In this document: positions 1-8,082 of the stretch, one piece after another
Layout: each line of letters starts with the position of its first letter
How positions within the stretch are numbered: position 1 is the stretch's first letter
Assembly: GCF_008801695.1 (NCBI RefSeq)
Contig: NZ_VZPF01000038.1
Location: 1-45,442, forward strand
DNA from: Pantoea stewartii subsp. stewartii
GTDB lineage: Bacteria; Pseudomonadota; Gammaproteobacteria; Enterobacterales; Enterobacteriaceae
DNA length: 45,442 bases
Reading direction: 5' to 3'
Notes under the pieces: generated by a model
Told to the model about the DNA's origin: nothing
Databases searched by the model: none
What the model saw: the letters and a program-made list of their open reading frames with translations, nothing else
Position numbers and translations under genes: made by a program

Positions 1-639
<639 letters not shown>

Positions 640-693
640 TTAGCAGGAATATAGTCGGATGGGCCGAAGGTATTGATAGCCATTAGCTTTCAA

Positions 694-716
694 GCGCAGC
701 GAAAAAAAAGCTGCGC
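694..716. other. Hairpin between uraH and katG
   Basis: GCGCAGC (694-700) pairs with GCTGCGC (710-716) around a loop of one G and eight A. On the minus strand the loop is a run of T preceded by GC-rich sequence, so it could end uraH transcription, but the T run sits in the loop rather than after a stem. The rest of the gap between katG and uraH (592-728) would hold the katG promoter; I could not define an OxyR site. Confidence 0.3.
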
Positions 717-728
717 CCGATGGACCCG

Positions 729-1064
729 TCAGCTGCCGCGATAGGTGGACCAGCTCCAGGGGGATATCAAAAAGGGCAAGTGGTAATGGCTGCCGCTTTC
801 CGTGAGGACAAAATCAATTTGTGCGCTGACGTATAAGGTTTCCCGTCCGTCCGCGCGAAAGTAGGCGCCAATATCTGCCGTGAGGCGATACTGCCCAGGC
901 GCAAGTGGCTCAGGTGTCAGATCCTTCAGACGACCATCGTTATCTGTGACGCCTTGTGCACAGGGAGTCCAGCCTTGTGCCGTGTGCTGTTCCAGCAACA
1001 TGGCAACGCCCGGCGCGGGTTTTCCCAGCGCCGTATCCAGAATGTGAGTGCTGATGGTGCTCAT
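729..1064 (-). CDS. uraH: 5-hydroxyisourate hydrolase (transthyretin-like)
   Basis: Hydrolyses 5-hydroxyisourate, the product of urate oxidation, to OHCU in the purine degradation pathway. The 111-residue protein has the family length and the hallmarks: THILD near residue 6 and the C-terminal signature ending STYRGS, which separates HIU hydrolases from animal transthyretins. No signal peptide is seen, so it should be cytoplasmic. Its start overlaps the uraD stop by four bases (ATGA), so the two are translationally coupled. It is the last gene of the operon that starts at the ABC binding protein near 6893. In Klebsiella the equivalent is called hpxT and sits elsewhere, beside the urate monooxygenase gene. 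Confidence 0.93.
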   Translation of the reverse strand: MSTISTHILDTALGKPAPGVAMLLEQHTAQGWTPCAQGVTDNDGRLKDLTPEPLAPGQYRLTADIGAYFRADGRETLYVSAQIDFVLTESGSHYHLPFLISPWSWSTYRGS

Positions 1065-1555
1065 GAAAAACTCTCCTTTAAGCGCAGCAGGGTGATTTCC
1101 CGCAACTGCGCCAGGGCTTCCTGTTGCTCGGTTTCCGGGCTGTTGTCCAGCCGCCGAGTGAGTTCATCAAGCAGCGTCTGTGCGCTGCGTCCTTTGGCCC
1201 GAATCAAAAATACCCGTTTAAAGCGCGCCTCATATGCCTGATTGCCCCGCACCATGGCCTGATGTAACGCGTCGTCTGCGTGTTGCATGGCCGCCTGTTC
1301 GCTACGCGACAACTGTTTTTCCTTCTCGTTGCCCTGCGCCTTTTCCCCGATACGTGGATGAGCGGAGAGCGCCTGATTCAGATCGTCCTCCTGCCAGTCC
1401 TGTGTCAGCCGTTGTGCTTCAGCCAGCAGGGCATCAAGGCTGTGAAACGGGCGGGCCGCCACCAGCGCCAGCTGCCAGTGCGGCAGCGCAACGCAGTGGG
1501 ACAGGGCAAGCTGTGCAGCGGCTTCCGGTAACTGGTTAAAGGTATCCAGATCCAT
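1061..1555 (-). CDS. uraD: OHCU decarboxylase
   Basis: Decarboxylates 2-oxo-4-hydroxy-4-carboxy-5-ureidoimidazoline to S-allantoin, the step after UraH. The protein is about 164 residues and carries the SAHPRIG motif, whose His (about residue 66) is the known catalytic base of the family. An upstream in-frame extension to 1627 would run into hpxK; ATG at 1555 begins MDLDTFNQLP, the typical family start, and lies only a base after the hpxK stop codon. It overlaps uraH by four bases. Equivalent to hpxQ of Klebsiella. Having uraD and uraH at the end of an hpxJK operon lets one transcript cover hydroxyisourate through oxalurate, apart from the allantoinase step encoded 20 kb away. Confidence 0.93.
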   Translation of the reverse strand: MDLDTFNQLPEAAAQLALSHCVALPHWQLALVAARPFHSLDALLAEAQRLTQDWQEDDLNQALSAHPRIGEKAQGNEKEKQLSRSEQAAMQHADDALHQAMVRGNQAYEARFKRVFLIRAKGRSAQTLLDELTRRLDNSPETEQQEALAQLREITLLRLKESFS

Positions 1556-1556
1556 A

Positions 1557-2810
1557 TTAATGCTGCTCCGCAAGGTGGCAAATCGTCTGCAAATAGGCCT
1601 GAACCGCTGGCGCGACATCGGCTTCATTCACCGATTCTGCCGGATGGTGGCTGATGCCGCGGTGGTTACGCACGAACAGCATCCCCACCGGCCAGCGCTC
1701 TGCAATGGCAATAGCATCATGACCCGCCCCGCTGGGCAGCGCCAGGCAGCGTCCCTGAACGGTTTCTACCGCGTGGCTCAGCGCCTGTTGCAATCCGGCA
1801 TCGCAGGCCGTTGCCGCGATACGGTAATACTCCTGCGCGCTAAAGGTTAAACCGCGACGCAGTGCAATGGCTTCCGCCTGGGTCAGCAACGAGGACAGCA
1901 ACGATTCAAGTGGCGCGTCCTCGGGTCCACGCACATCCAGCGACAGATGCACCTCCCCCGGAATGACGTTCACCGCGCCCGGCGCGCAGTTCAGCGTGCC
2001 CACCGTGGCGACCAGCGGTGAAGTCTGATCGCGCGTGGTATGCTCGATGAATACCATCCACTCTGCGGCAGCGGCCAGCGCGTCTTTACGATGCGCCATG
2101 GGTACGGTTCCGGCATGACCGGCCTCACCGGTGAAACAGCAATTGAGGCGACGGGCACCGTTGATCGCGGTAACCACACCCAACGCGAGATCTTCCTGCT
2201 CCAGGCAAGGCCCCTGCTCTATGTGCAGTTCAAGATAGGCCACGATGTCGCTGACGTTACGCGCGGCACGTGAGATCTGGCTGGCGTCCAGGCCGACATC
2301 CTGCATCGCCTGTGCCACCGTAATGCCATTGCCGTCAGGATGGGTCGACCAGCTGTCAGGCCAGGTGCCGGTAATGCCGCGACTGCCCAGCAGGGTAATG
2401 CCAAAACGCGTGCCTTCTTCATCACCAAAGCCGATGATTTCAATGGCCAGGGGCAGGCGACGCTGGCGATCGTGGAGCCACTGCACGGTTTCAATCGCGC
2501 TCAGCACGCCCAGCATGCCGTCATAGCGGCCCGCATTACGAACCGTGTCCAGATGCGAGCCCAGCAGCAGCGCAGGTGCGCCAGGCTGGGCGGCGTCGTA
2601 GCGGCCGCAGATATTGCCGACTTCATCCTGCCAGACCGTCATACCGGCGGCCTGCATCCACTCACCGACGCGCGCGTTGGCACGCAGGTGTTCCGGCGAC
2701 AGATAAACCCTTGTCAGCCCTTGTTCGCTTTCACTGATCTCAGCCAGCGCATCACAGCGCGCCATCACGCGCCGGGCGGCAACCTGAGCCTCGCTGGCAT
2801 TCATCATCAT
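1557..2810 (-). CDS. hpxK: Allantoate amidohydrolase (M20 family)
   Basis: Cleaves allantoate to ureidoglycine, carbon dioxide and ammonia. The 417-residue protein is a dinuclear-metal M20 hydrolase of the allantoate amidohydrolase/N-carbamoyl amino acid hydrolase group. Visible ligands are His in GSHLDTV (about 86), Asp in GRYDG (about 97), the Glu pair in GDEEGTRFG (about 131-132) and His in LHIEQGP. Three ATG codons follow each other at 2810, 2807 and 2804. I chose 2810, which overlaps the hpxJ stop as ATGA and has GGAG about 6 bases upstream; the other two are possible. Position directly after the ureidoglycine aminotransferase gene argues for allantoate over other M20 substrates. Confidence 0.9.
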   Translation of the reverse strand: MMMNASEAQVAARRVMARCDALAEISESEQGLTRVYLSPEHLRANARVGEWMQAAGMTVWQDEVGNICGRYDAAQPGAPALLLGSHLDTVRNAGRYDGMLGVLSAIETVQWLHDRQRRLPLAIEIIGFGDEEGTRFGITLLGSRGITGTWPDSWSTHPDGNGITVAQAMQDVGLDASQISRAARNVSDIVAYLELHIEQGPCLEQEDLALGVVTAINGARRLNCCFTGEAGHAGTVPMAHRKDALAAAAEWMVFIEHTTRDQTSPLVATVGTLNCAPGAVNVIPGEVHLSLDVRGPEDAPLESLLSSLLTQAEAIALRRGLTFSAQEYYRIAATACDAGLQQALSHAVETVQGRCLALPSGAGHDAIAIAERWPVGMLFVRNHRGISHHPAESVNEADVAPAVQAYLQTICHLAEQH

Positions 2811-4042
2811 GCATGGCTCCCGTAGTGGTTCCATGCCGCCTGCGAGCCCGCGCCCTGTGGCGTACGGTAACCGACATGCGACAACACCATTTCCAGCGCG
2901 GCCAGGGTTTGCATCACGCAGTCTTTGCGCGCGTTGTAACCCATTGTGCCGATGCGCCAGACTTTGCCGTGCAGCGGACCAAACGACGTGCCGATTTCAA
3001 TGCCGAAATCTTCCAGCATCAGCTTACGGACCTCATCGCCATTGACGCCCTGAGGGATCACTACGCCCAGCACGTTACTCATTTTGTTGCTGAGATCGCC
3101 AAAGGTTTCCAGCCCCATCCCCTGAATGCCTTTTAACATCGCTTCGCCGTGCAGCTTGTGGCGCGCAATCCCGTTATCCAGCCCTTCCTGCAGAATCAGA
3201 CGCGCGCATTCACGCGCGCCGAACAGGGCGCTGGTCGCTTCAGTGTGATGATTGAGGCGTTCCGGGCCCCAGTAATCCATGATCATGCCGAGATCGAAAT
3301 AGTTGGAGTAGATCATCTCGTCATCGCCATCCTGGTGCGCATCCGTGCGGATCCCCTGCTCTACGCATTTGCGCTGGCGGATCACCGCTGCCATCTCATC
3401 GCTCAGCGTGATCGGCGAAGTTCCTGACGGACCACCCAGGCATTTCTGCATGCCGGCGGACACCGCGTCCAGGCCCCATGCATCGGTTTCCAGCGCATTG
3501 CCCGCCAGCGACGCCGTGGCATCGGTGTAAAACAGCACACCATATTTTTTGCAGATCGCCCCCAGCTCCGCCAGCGGCTGCAGCATAGTGGTTGAGGTAT
3601 CGCCCTGTACGGTCAACAGCAAACGCGGTTTTACTTTTTTAATCGCATCTTCGATCTGATCGGGCGTAAACACCTCTCCCCACGGCACCGCAATGGTGTG
3701 CACATCGGCCCGGCAGCGACGGGCAATTTCACACAGCAGATGACCAAAACGGCCATAGACCGGCACCAGCACCTTATCGCCAGGGCGAATCGCCGACAGC
3801 AGGATCGCTTCAATACCGGCGCGTGAGGTACCGTCGATCAGCAGCGTCCAGCGGTTTTCGGTGCGGAACACGCCGCGATAGAGCGCCATCACTTCATTCA
3901 TGTAATGGGTCATCGCCGGATCATATTGTCCGAGCAACTGGCTCGACATCGCGCGCAGCACACGCGGATCGGCGTTGATCGGACCGGGGCCCATTAACAG
4001 GCGCTGAGGCGGATTAATTTGCGAAAATTGAGAGATATCCAT
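2807..4042 (-). CDS. hpxJ: Ureidoglycine-glyoxylate aminotransferase (class V, PLP)
   Basis: Transfers the amino group of S-ureidoglycine to glyoxylate, giving oxalurate and glycine; this is the characterised Klebsiella pneumoniae HpxJ reaction. The 411-residue protein belongs to class V aminotransferases (alanine-glyoxylate type). The PLP lysine is in SAGMQKCLGGPSG (Lys200), TDATAS around 173-178 fits the cofactor aspartate, and GPGP stands near the N-terminus as in the family. ATG at 4042 has AAGGA at proper distance; an upstream start at 4063 is less likely. It overlaps hpxK by four bases and follows the ABC ATPase gene closely. Serine-glyoxylate aminotransferase is the main alternative, but the neighbours decide for HpxJ. 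Confidence 0.93.
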   Translation of the reverse strand: MDISQFSQINPPQRLLMGPGPINADPRVLRAMSSQLLGQYDPAMTHYMNEVMALYRGVFRTENRWTLLIDGTSRAGIEAILLSAIRPGDKVLVPVYGRFGHLLCEIARRCRADVHTIAVPWGEVFTPDQIEDAIKKVKPRLLLTVQGDTSTTMLQPLAELGAICKKYGVLFYTDATASLAGNALETDAWGLDAVSAGMQKCLGGPSGTSPITLSDEMAAVIRQRKCVEQGIRTDAHQDGDDEMIYSNYFDLGMIMDYWGPERLNHHTEATSALFGARECARLILQEGLDNGIARHKLHGEAMLKGIQGMGLETFGDLSNKMSNVLGVVIPQGVNGDEVRKLMLEDFGIEIGTSFGPLHGKVWRIGTMGYNARKDCVMQTLAALEMVLSHVGYRTPQGAGSQAAWNHYGSHA

Positions 4043-4063
4043 AGTGAATTCCTTGTTAAGCAC

Positions 4064-4795
4064 TCACAGACGCACAGAGGAAATAAACTGCTTTAGCTCC
4101 GCCGTCTGCGGATGGGCAAACAGTGTTTTGCTGTCCCCCTGTTCCCAGACGCGCCCCTGATGCATAAAGACCACACGATCGCCCACATCGCGGGCGAAGT
4201 TCATTTCATGGGTGACGAGAATTAACGTCATGCCTTCGGCGGCAAGTTGCTCCAGCACTTTCAGCACTTCGCCGACCAGCTCCGGGTCCAGGGCTGAGGT
4301 GATCTCATCACACAGTAATACCCGGGGTTCCATGGCCAGTGCGCGGGCAATGGCTACGCGCTGTTGCTGTCCGCCTGACAGGCTGGACGGGTAATAATCC
4401 AGCCGCTCGCCCAGCCCCACTTTTTCCAGCATACGGGCTGCCAGTTCGCGGCACTCGGCCTGACTTTTTTTCAGAACCCGACGCGGTGCCAGCATGACGT
4501 TTTCCAGCGCCGTCATATGTGGGAACAGGTTGAAGTTCTGAAATACCATCCCTACGGAGCGGCTGATTTCGCGCGCCTGTGAGTCGCGGTCGGTGATGGT
4601 CATGCCGCCGAGTTTAATGCTGCCATCCTGATAGCCTTCCAGCCCGTTCATGCAGCGCAGCAGTGTACTTTTGCCGGAACCGCTGCGACCGATAATCGAG
4701 ATCACTTCTCCCATATCGATATCCAGATCCACGCCTTTCAAAACATGGTTGGTGCCGTAATACTTCTGGACCTGATTAATGGTGATGAGCGGCAT
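4064..4795 (-). CDS. ABC transporter ATP-binding protein (polar amino acid type)
   Basis: ATPase subunit of an importer of the HisP/GlnQ family. The 243 residues show Walker A GRSGSGKST near residue 36, the Q-loop in VFQNFNLFPH, signature LSGGQQQR and the switch His in LVTHEMN. Walker B reads LLCDEITSALD; the usual Pro after DE is Ile, a mild deviation that leaves the catalytic Glu in place. The gene start overlaps the end of the upstream permease gene by 20 bases, and hpxJ follows at once. The four ABC genes plus hpxJ and hpxK match the Klebsiella hpxFGHIJK layout as I remember it; I leave the letter unassigned. Likely cargo is a purine-derived ureide such as allantoate or oxalurate (inference). 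Confidence 0.88.
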   Translation of the reverse strand: MPLITINQVQKYYGTNHVLKGVDLDIDMGEVISIIGRSGSGKSTLLRCMNGLEGYQDGSIKLGGMTITDRDSQAREISRSVGMVFQNFNLFPHMTALENVMLAPRRVLKKSQAECRELAARMLEKVGLGERLDYYPSSLSGGQQQRVAIARALAMEPRVLLCDEITSALDPELVGEVLKVLEQLAAEGMTLILVTHEMNFARDVGDRVVFMHQGRVWEQGDSKTLFAHPQTAELKQFISSVRL

Positions 4796-5435
4796 TGAAT
4801 TTTTTCTCCAGATACTGGCTGTAACGCGACAGCGGATAACACATCAGGAAGTAGCCCAGTGCCACCAGCCCAAAGACTTTAAACGGCTGGTAGGTCACGT
4901 TATTCAAAATGGTGCCGGCTTTGGTCAGCTCGACAAATCCGATAATGGAGGCCAGCGCGGTGCCTTTAATGACCTGCACGGCAAACCCCACTGTCGGGGC
5001 AATCGCAATACGGATCGCCTGAGGCGCAATCACCCGCGTGAGCGTCTGACCAAAGTTCAGGCCGAGGCAGCGTGACGCTTCCCACTGCCCTTTTGGCAGC
5101 GCCTGAATACTGCCGTGCCAGATATCCAGCAAATAGGCGCTGGTATAAAAGGTCAGCGCCAGCGACGCAGCGGTCCAGGGCGCAACGTCGATGCCAAACA
5201 GCCCGACGCCAAAGAAAGCCAGAAACAGCTGCATCAGCAGCGGTGTGCCCTGGAACAGCTCGGTGTACGCGCGAATGATTCGCGTCAGCCATTTACGCTT
5301 TAACAGACGTAAAAACAGCAGAGGTAACGTCACGAGCGTACCGCCTAAAAAGGCCACCAGCGACAGGGCAATCGTCCAGCGCGCGGCCAGCAGCAGGTTG
5401 CGCACGATGTCCCAGTCGGTAAAGGTTGTCATCAT
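4776..5435 (-). CDS. ABC transporter permease 1 (HisM/GlnP type)
   Basis: Inner-membrane subunit of about 219 residues. Several hydrophobic segments are visible (for example near residues 10-40 and 75-110) along with the cytoplasmic coupling loop pattern WEASRCLGLNFGQTLTRVIAPQA, typical of amino acid ABC permeases. ATG at 5435 overlaps the stop of the second permease gene (ATGA), the common arrangement for a coupled pair; ATG at 5432 is an alternative. The start is internal to a longer open frame whose upstream part lies over the other permease gene and looks non-coding. It forms a heterodimer with the neighbouring permease (inference from family). Confidence 0.86.
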   Translation of the reverse strand: MMTTFTDWDIVRNLLLAARWTIALSLVAFLGGTLVTLPLLFLRLLKRKWLTRIIRAYTELFQGTPLLMQLFLAFFGVGLFGIDVAPWTAASLALTFYTSAYLLDIWHGSIQALPKGQWEASRCLGLNFGQTLTRVIAPQAIRIAIAPTVGFAVQVIKGTALASIIGFVELTKAGTILNNVTYQPFKVFGLVALGYFLMCYPLSRYSQYLEKKFNAAHHH

Positions 5436-6097
5436 GCCTGCACCCCCAGCCACTTGCGGCCAATCGCCAGCAGCAGCTGACGCATCACTATCGACAACGC
5501 CAGGTAGATCAACGTGGTCACCGAGTAGACTTCGAAACTCAAAAACGTGCGTGACTGAATCAGGTTGGCGGCAAAGGTCAGCTCCTCGTAGGAGACCTGC
5601 GAGACGACCGACGATCCCAGCATCACAATGATGCACTGACTCACCAGCGCCGGATAAATCCGTTGCAGCGACGGTGGCAACACCACGCGCAGAAAGGTCT
5701 GGCTGCGCGTTAATCCCAGCACCCGACCGGCTTCCCACTGCCCTTTTGGCGTGACCTGAATGCCCGCCCGGATAATTTCCGTGCTATAGGCACCCAGGTT
5801 AACCAGCATCGCCAGCAGTGCGGCTTCCCCTGCGGTGAGTTTCAGCCCCAGGTTGGGTAAACCGAACACAATAAAGAACAGCTGCACCACAAACGGCGTA
5901 TTACGAATCAGTTCGACATAGATGCCCCACAGGCGGCTTAACCAACTGGGTTTACCGCTGCGCAGCGCCGCGCCGATAATACCGATACTGACGCCGCCGA
6001 CCGTCGCCAGCACCGTTAACTGGATCGTTACCCACAGGCCGGAGAGCAACTCCGGCCAGTACGGCAATAATGCAGGGAAATTAAGTTGCCCGGTCAT
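5432..6097 (-). CDS. ABC transporter permease 2 (HisQ/GlnP type)
   Basis: A 221-residue inner-membrane permease. It starts MTGQLNFPALLPYWPELLSG and has about five hydrophobic spans and the EAA-like loop WEAGRVLGLTRSQTFLRVVLPPS, which contacts the ATPase. It begins ten bases after the binding-protein stop codon and overlaps the next permease by four bases. Together with the binding protein, the other permease and the ATPase it makes a full importer. The substrate is not readable from the sequence. Co-transcription with hpxJ, hpxK, uraD and uraH points to a purine breakdown intermediate rather than a standard amino acid. Confidence 0.87.
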   Translation of the reverse strand: MTGQLNFPALLPYWPELLSGLWVTIQLTVLATVGGVSIGIIGAALRSGKPSWLSRLWGIYVELIRNTPFVVQLFFIVFGLPNLGLKLTAGEAALLAMLVNLGAYSTEIIRAGIQVTPKGQWEAGRVLGLTRSQTFLRVVLPPSLQRIYPALVSQCIIVMLGSSVVSQVSYEELTFAANLIQSRTFLSFEVYSVTTLIYLALSIVMRQLLLAIGRKWLGVQA

Positions 6098-6107
6098 TGC
6101 CCCGTCC

Positions 6108-6893
6108 TTATGCGCCCAGGTTGGCTGGCAGCGGCGCTTTCAGCCACTCTTCGGACATTTTGTTCAGCGTGCCGTCTTTAATGCCCTGGTCGATCAGCGC
6201 ATTCACTTTCTCTTTCAGTGCCGGCTCGTCTTTTTTCAGTCCGATATAGCACGGCGAGTCTTTCAGCATGAACTGCGCAACAGGGGCTTTAGCCGGGTTC
6301 TGACGCGTAATGGCTGCGACGACCAGGTTGCCGGTAGCGACATACTGCACCTGTCCGGAGAGGTAGGCTGATAACGTGGTGTTGTTATCTTCATAACGTT
6401 TCACCTGCGCGTCTTTCGGCGCCACCTCGCTCAGCACCATATCTTCCACCGCACCACGGGTGACACCCACCGACTTGCCGCTCAGCGCGGCGGGATCTTT
6501 CAGATGATCGCCTTTAGGTCCAAAAACGCCCAGAAAGAACGGCGCGTAAGCCCGGCTGAAATCAATTACCTTTTCACGCTCAGGATTTTTCCCCATGCTG
6601 GAGATCACCAGATCCACCTTGTCCGTCTGCAGATAAGGCACACGGTTGGCACTGCTGACCGGCACCAGTTGCAACTTAAGTTTCATCTGTTTGGCCAGAT
6701 ACTTTGCCATGTCGATGTCATAGCCCTGCGGTTGCAGATCGGTCCCCACGGAGCCAAACGGTGGGAAATCCTGCGGTACTGCCACCCGCAGCACGCCGCG
6801 TTTCTGGATGTCCTGCAGTTGATCCGCCAGCACGCTGCCAGCCTGTGCCATCAGTACGGCTGCCGCGACAACGGCCATTAATACTTTTTTCAT
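6108..6893 (-). CDS. Periplasmic substrate-binding protein of the hpx ABC importer
   Basis: A 261-residue family 3 solute-binding protein. The start at 6893 gives a clear signal peptide (MKK, hydrophobic core, cleavage expected after SVLA-DQ near residue 23); a longer frame to 6950 would bury it. The mature part shows the usual order: GVLRVAVPQDFPPFG, a GYDIDMAKYLA segment, and VDLVISSMGKNPEREKVIDFS, which in amino-acid binders carries the ligand carboxylate contacts. First gene of the operon that runs to uraH, with a sigma-54 promoter about 50 bases upstream. The ligand may be an ureide (inference). Confidence 0.88.
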   Translation of the reverse strand: MKKVLMAVVAAAVLMAQAGSVLADQLQDIQKRGVLRVAVPQDFPPFGSVGTDLQPQGYDIDMAKYLAKQMKLKLQLVPVSSANRVPYLQTDKVDLVISSMGKNPEREKVIDFSRAYAPFFLGVFGPKGDHLKDPAALSGKSVGVTRGAVEDMVLSEVAPKDAQVKRYEDNNTTLSAYLSGQVQYVATGNLVVAAITRQNPAKAPVAQFMLKDSPCYIGLKKDEPALKEKVNALIDQGIKDGTLNKMSEEWLKAPLPANLGA

Positions 6894-6945
6894 TATGCAC
6901 CCCGGTGAAATTGTGTGAAACAAAAGATTCTTATGATTGGCATTC

Positions 6946-6961
6946 TGCAACTAATGTGCCA
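6946..6961 (-). promoter_or_regulatory. Sigma-54 (RpoN) promoter of the ABC-hpxJK-uraDH operon
   Basis: On the minus strand the sequence reads TGGCACATTAGTTGCA. It matches the -24/-12 consensus TGGCAC-N5-TTGCW at every defined base, with exactly 10 bases between GG and GC. Transcription would start near 6935, about 40 bases before the binding-protein ATG at 6893. An NtrC-like palindrome lies about 140 bases upstream. The match is seen; use under nitrogen limitation is inference. Confidence 0.85.
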
Positions 6962-7067
6962 ACGCAACGGGAGGGAGATAAATGCGGATTAACGCTGAAA
7001 TGGCGGCTTTTACTAAGCTCGATACGATTCCCGAGTCACCCCGGGAGACGGTCCAAAAAGGGGCAAA

Positions 7068-7082
7068 GCACCAAAATGGTGC
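7068..7082. promoter_or_regulatory. NtrC-type enhancer site
   Basis: GCACCAAAATGGTGC is a perfect inverted repeat of GCACC with a 5-base AT-rich centre, the form of an NtrC binding site. It lies just beyond the stop codon of the rpiR gene and about 140 bases upstream of the predicted sigma-54 start near 6935, a usual enhancer distance. Two further GGTGC half-sites follow at 7091-7095 and 7109-7113 inside the rpiR 3' end. Confidence 0.75.
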
Positions 7083-7085
7083 CTA

Positions 7086-7925
7086 CTAACGGTGCTCCAG
7101 CTCATCAAGGTGCTGATAAAGATCGGCAATCTGATGAATACGCGGCCGCCCCAGCGCCAGTAATTCATGCAGCAGGGCGTTGGCGAGCAGGTTCACCAGG
7201 CTCATGGCCGAAGCGTAGCTGTCGAAGGCGGAGACGCTGTCCAGCGGGGCGCAAAACTGCCAGCGCGCCAGTGAAATCACGCTCTGCGCCTGAGGCTCAC
7301 ACAGCGCCAGTACCGGAATCCTTGCGTTTTGCAGCTGCTGCATTAACGGCTGAATAATGCGGGTGCGGCGGCGAAACGCAATCACGACCACCATGTCCTC
7401 CGGCGTGATGTCCACCAAATCCTCTGCCAGCGTCTGGCCCGGCTGGGGCAGAATATGCACCTGAGCACGCGTCTGAATGAGCTGCTGACGCAGATGCAGC
7501 GCCACCGGATAGGCATTACGCATGCCAACAATATAGATACGCTTTGCCTGCGCCAGTTGGGCGATCACATCGGCGAATTGCTGGGGATCAATGCTGTTAA
7601 CCCATTGTGTCAGATTGGCCATTTCCTGCTTGTAATGCCGCGACAGCAGGGTATTTCCCTGTACCGCATCCCGGTTATCCGTTAACGGCATACCGCTCTG
7701 GCGCAGGGTACGAAGCTCATCGCGCATGTCTTTATATTTGTCATAGCCCAGGCGCTTAAACAGTCGGCTCACCGTGGCTTTTGAGACACCGCTCAGGCGT
7801 GCCAGCTCGGCACTGTTATAGCTAATCAGGTCATCAAAGTGGTCAAAAATAAAGTCGGCTATACGCTGCTCCTGCAGCGAAAGCTGGGGGTAATGCGTTC
7901 TGAGTCGCTCATCAAGCTGTTTCAT
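7086..7925 (-). CDS. MurR/RpiR family transcriptional regulator
   Basis: A 279-residue regulator with an N-terminal HTH of the RpiR type (about residues 1-77; the segment SAELARLSGVSKATVSRLFKRLGY is the recognition region) and a C-terminal SIS domain (about 110-245) that usually binds a sugar phosphate or other small ligand. It lies between the two purine operons: upstream of the binding-protein gene in the same direction and divergent from hpxW, so both are likely targets. The ligand in this branch is unknown; oxalurate, ureidoglycine or oxamate are plausible (inference). Its own promoter would lie in 7926-8082, the region shared with hpxW. Confidence 0.88.
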   Translation of the reverse strand: MKQLDERLRTHYPQLSLQEQRIADFIFDHFDDLISYNSAELARLSGVSKATVSRLFKRLGYDKYKDMRDELRTLRQSGMPLTDNRDAVQGNTLLSRHYKQEMANLTQWVNSIDPQQFADVIAQLAQAKRIYIVGMRNAYPVALHLRQQLIQTRAQVHILPQPGQTLAEDLVDITPEDMVVVIAFRRRTRIIQPLMQQLQNARIPVLALCEPQAQSVISLARWQFCAPLDSVSAFDSYASAMSLVNLLANALLHELLALGRPRIHQIADLYQHLDELEHR

Positions 7926-8024
7926 TCAGGTCCTGTAACTTTTGTTTCAATCGCGGGATTGCCACAGAAGCTAGCATAATTTGGGCCAGATAAACCTGTC
8001 CAGAGACGTTGTCTTCTTAAAAAC

Positions 8025-8040
8025 TGGAACGGCTCTTGCT
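8025..8040 (+). promoter_or_regulatory. Sigma-54 promoter of hpxWXYZ
   Basis: TGGAACGGCTCTTGCT agrees with TGGCAC-N5-TTGCW except for one base (A for C at the fourth position) and keeps GG and GC ten bases apart. Transcription would start near 8051, 32 bases before the hpxW ATG. No clear full NtrC palindrome is seen in 7926-8024; the site at 7068-7082 is about 950 bases away. Confidence 0.7.
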
Positions 8041-8082
8041 TAACCTTTTGCTTTGTACCCTGAAAAACAGAATGAGAAGAGC

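Noticed and set aside
6704..7357. A 217-codon plus-strand frame over the binding-protein and rpiR genes and their promoter region.
   Set aside because: Low-complexity, Arg/Pro-rich translation crossing two real genes and the sigma-54 site; not coding.
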